In this document: one piece after another, positions 5,406-6,308 of the stretch
How positions within the stretch are numbered: the first letter of the stretch is position 1
Layout of the letters: every line of letters begins with the position of its first letter
NCBI GenBank assembly: GCA_017628595.1
Contig: JAGBYV010000003.1
Coordinates: forward strand, 1-6,308
From: Alistipes sp.
GTDB taxonomy: Bacteria > Bacteroidota > Bacteroidia > Bacteroidales > Rikenellaceae
Reading direction: 5' to 3'
DNA length: 6,308 nucleotides
The notes under the pieces: generated by a model
Told to the model about the DNA's origin: nothing
The model's input: only the letters and a program-made list of their open reading frames with translations
Databases searched by the model: none
Program-made: the position numbers and the translations under genes

Positions 5406-6308
5406 ATGATCAAAGGCATAATAACATCTCTGCTGCTGACAGTTGCGACACTTGTGGTCACGGCTCAGAACCACACGGTGGTATTCTATAATATCGAAAA
5501 TGCCTTTGACACTATCAACGATCCTACAACCGCTGATGAGGATATGCTTCCTTTGTCGGACAGGGAATGGAACAATAGGCGCTACAATGCCAAACTCCAA
5601 CTTGTAGCCACAACATTAGCAAGCATCACTGCAGATCACCCCACATTAATCGGTCTTGCAGAGATAGAGAATAGCAACGTACTCCGCGACCTTACGCAAA
5701 CACTACCGCTGCGTTCGGCTTCTTACAACATATGCCACTACGACTCACCCGACGAGCGAGGAATAGATGTCGCACTACTCTACCGTCCCGACAAATTTCA
5801 CTACGTTGGCAGTCGTGCCATACGCTCTGAGGCCGACCCTGCTACGCGAGATATTCTGACTGTATGGGGCCATATGGATGGACACTCCACATTTATTGCC
5901 GTTGTACACTGGCCATCACGTATTGGTGGTGTGAAGTTCACCGAGCCAAAGCGCAGAACATTGGCTCGACAACTTAGGAAGATAGTGGACTCTGTGATGG
6001 TAGAGAATCCTGCAACACGCATAATCGTAATGGGCGACATGAACGACAACCCGCACAACAAAAGTATAGCGGAGGATCTGCGTGCCACCGCCCGATCGGC
6101 TGCAGCAACCGACTTATACAATCCTTTTGCCAATACACATCGCGGATCATCTGTATACGATGGTCGGTGGAATCAGTATGACAATATCGTAGTGTCGCAG
6201 AATACACCGCTACGTGCAATTGATGGCCGACGGAAGGCAAAAGTATATCGCCACCCATCACTGCTTGACCGGGCTGGCAAGCCCCTCCCAACATATTCGG
6301 GCACAGAC
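5406..6308 (+). CDS. Secreted endonuclease/exonuclease/phosphatase (EEP) family protein, 3' end outside window
   Basis: Members of this superfamily (DNase I-like fold) are Mg2+-dependent phosphodiesterases or phosphatases acting on nucleic acids, phosphoinositides or sphingomyelin. The 301 visible residues start with a signal peptide (MIKGIITSLLLTVATLVVTA, probable cleavage near Ala20-Gln21), so the protein is exported. Active-site landmarks in order are FYNIEN (27-32, Asn29 and metal ligand Glu31), LAEIEN (84-89), the RGIDVALLYR strand (118-127), VVHWPSR (166-172, His168) and GDMNDNP (210-216, Asp211 and Asn213). The terminal SDH motif lies beyond the window, so completeness cannot be judged. 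The pattern is that of the Bacteroidetes 'endonuclease/exonuclease/phosphatase family' proteins of about 340-370 residues. ATG 5406 is 3 bases after the lipoprotein stop, implying co-transcription from the 3974-4005 promoter. The substrate is unknown; extracellular DNA or RNA is an inference. Confidence 0.9.
   Translation, partial: MIKGIITSLLLTVATLVVTAQNHTVVFYNIENAFDTINDPTTADEDMLPLSDREWNNRRYNAKLQLVATTLASITADHPTLIGLAEIENSNVLRDLTQTLPLRSASYNICHYDSPDERGIDVALLYRPDKFHYVGSRAIRSEADPATRDILTVWGHMDGHSTFIAVVHWPSRIGGVKFTEPKRRTLARQLRKIVDSVMVENPATRIIVMGDMNDNPHNKSIAEDLRATARSAAATDLYNPFANTHRGSSVYDGRWNQYDNIVVSQNTPLRAIDGRRKAKVYRHPSLLDRAGKPLPTYSGTD

Noticed and set aside
5801..6294. Two minus-strand open frames of 106-110 codons under the EEP gene
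   Set aside because: The plus frame from 5406 has a signal peptide and ordered EEP active-site motifs; the minus frames have no recognisable domains and overlap each other.

Overview
The window reads as chromosomal DNA from a Bacteroidetes bacterium, most likely a gut Bacteroidales member; the genus cannot be fixed from sequence alone. The signs are a single-chain glycyl-tRNA synthetase, proteins matching the Bacteroidetes-centred families DUF4199 and DUF4293, a BACON-type lipoprotein, weak Shine-Dalgarno signals and a promoter of the TTTG / TAnnTTTG type. All genes lie on the plus strand and are tightly packed. No RNA gene, insertion sequence or CRISPR array was seen, and no gene-free stretch is longer than about 85 bases.

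Region 1 (1-3938) looks like one housekeeping transcription unit: glycyl-tRNA synthetase (5' end outside the window), RuvX/YqgF, peptide deformylase, a DUF4199 membrane protein, a GtrB/DPM1-type polyprenyl-phosphate glycosyltransferase and a DUF4293 membrane protein. Gaps run from a 1-base overlap to 46 bases. The first three genes serve tRNA charging, rRNA maturation or DNA repair, and N-terminal protein processing. The next three are envelope-associated. The unit ends at a strong intrinsic terminator (3957-3996).

Region 2 (3974-6308) starts with a promoter that overlaps the terminator hairpin. It drives a 459-residue lipoprotein made of a BACON-like domain, a long acidic Pro/Glu/Gln/Asp/Asn octapeptide repeat stalk and a C-terminal beta-rich domain. 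Three bases later a secreted endonuclease/exonuclease/phosphatase-family protein begins and runs off the right edge. These two probably form a small exported operon, with the lipoprotein as a surface or periplasmic stalked module and the partner as a metal-dependent phosphodiesterase or nuclease. That functional link is inference.

The two most notable observations are an in-frame amber codon in ruvX, at a position where relatives usually carry Gln or Glu, with the missing C-terminal tail still legible after it, and the 24-bp-period minisatellite coding for the lipoprotein stalk.
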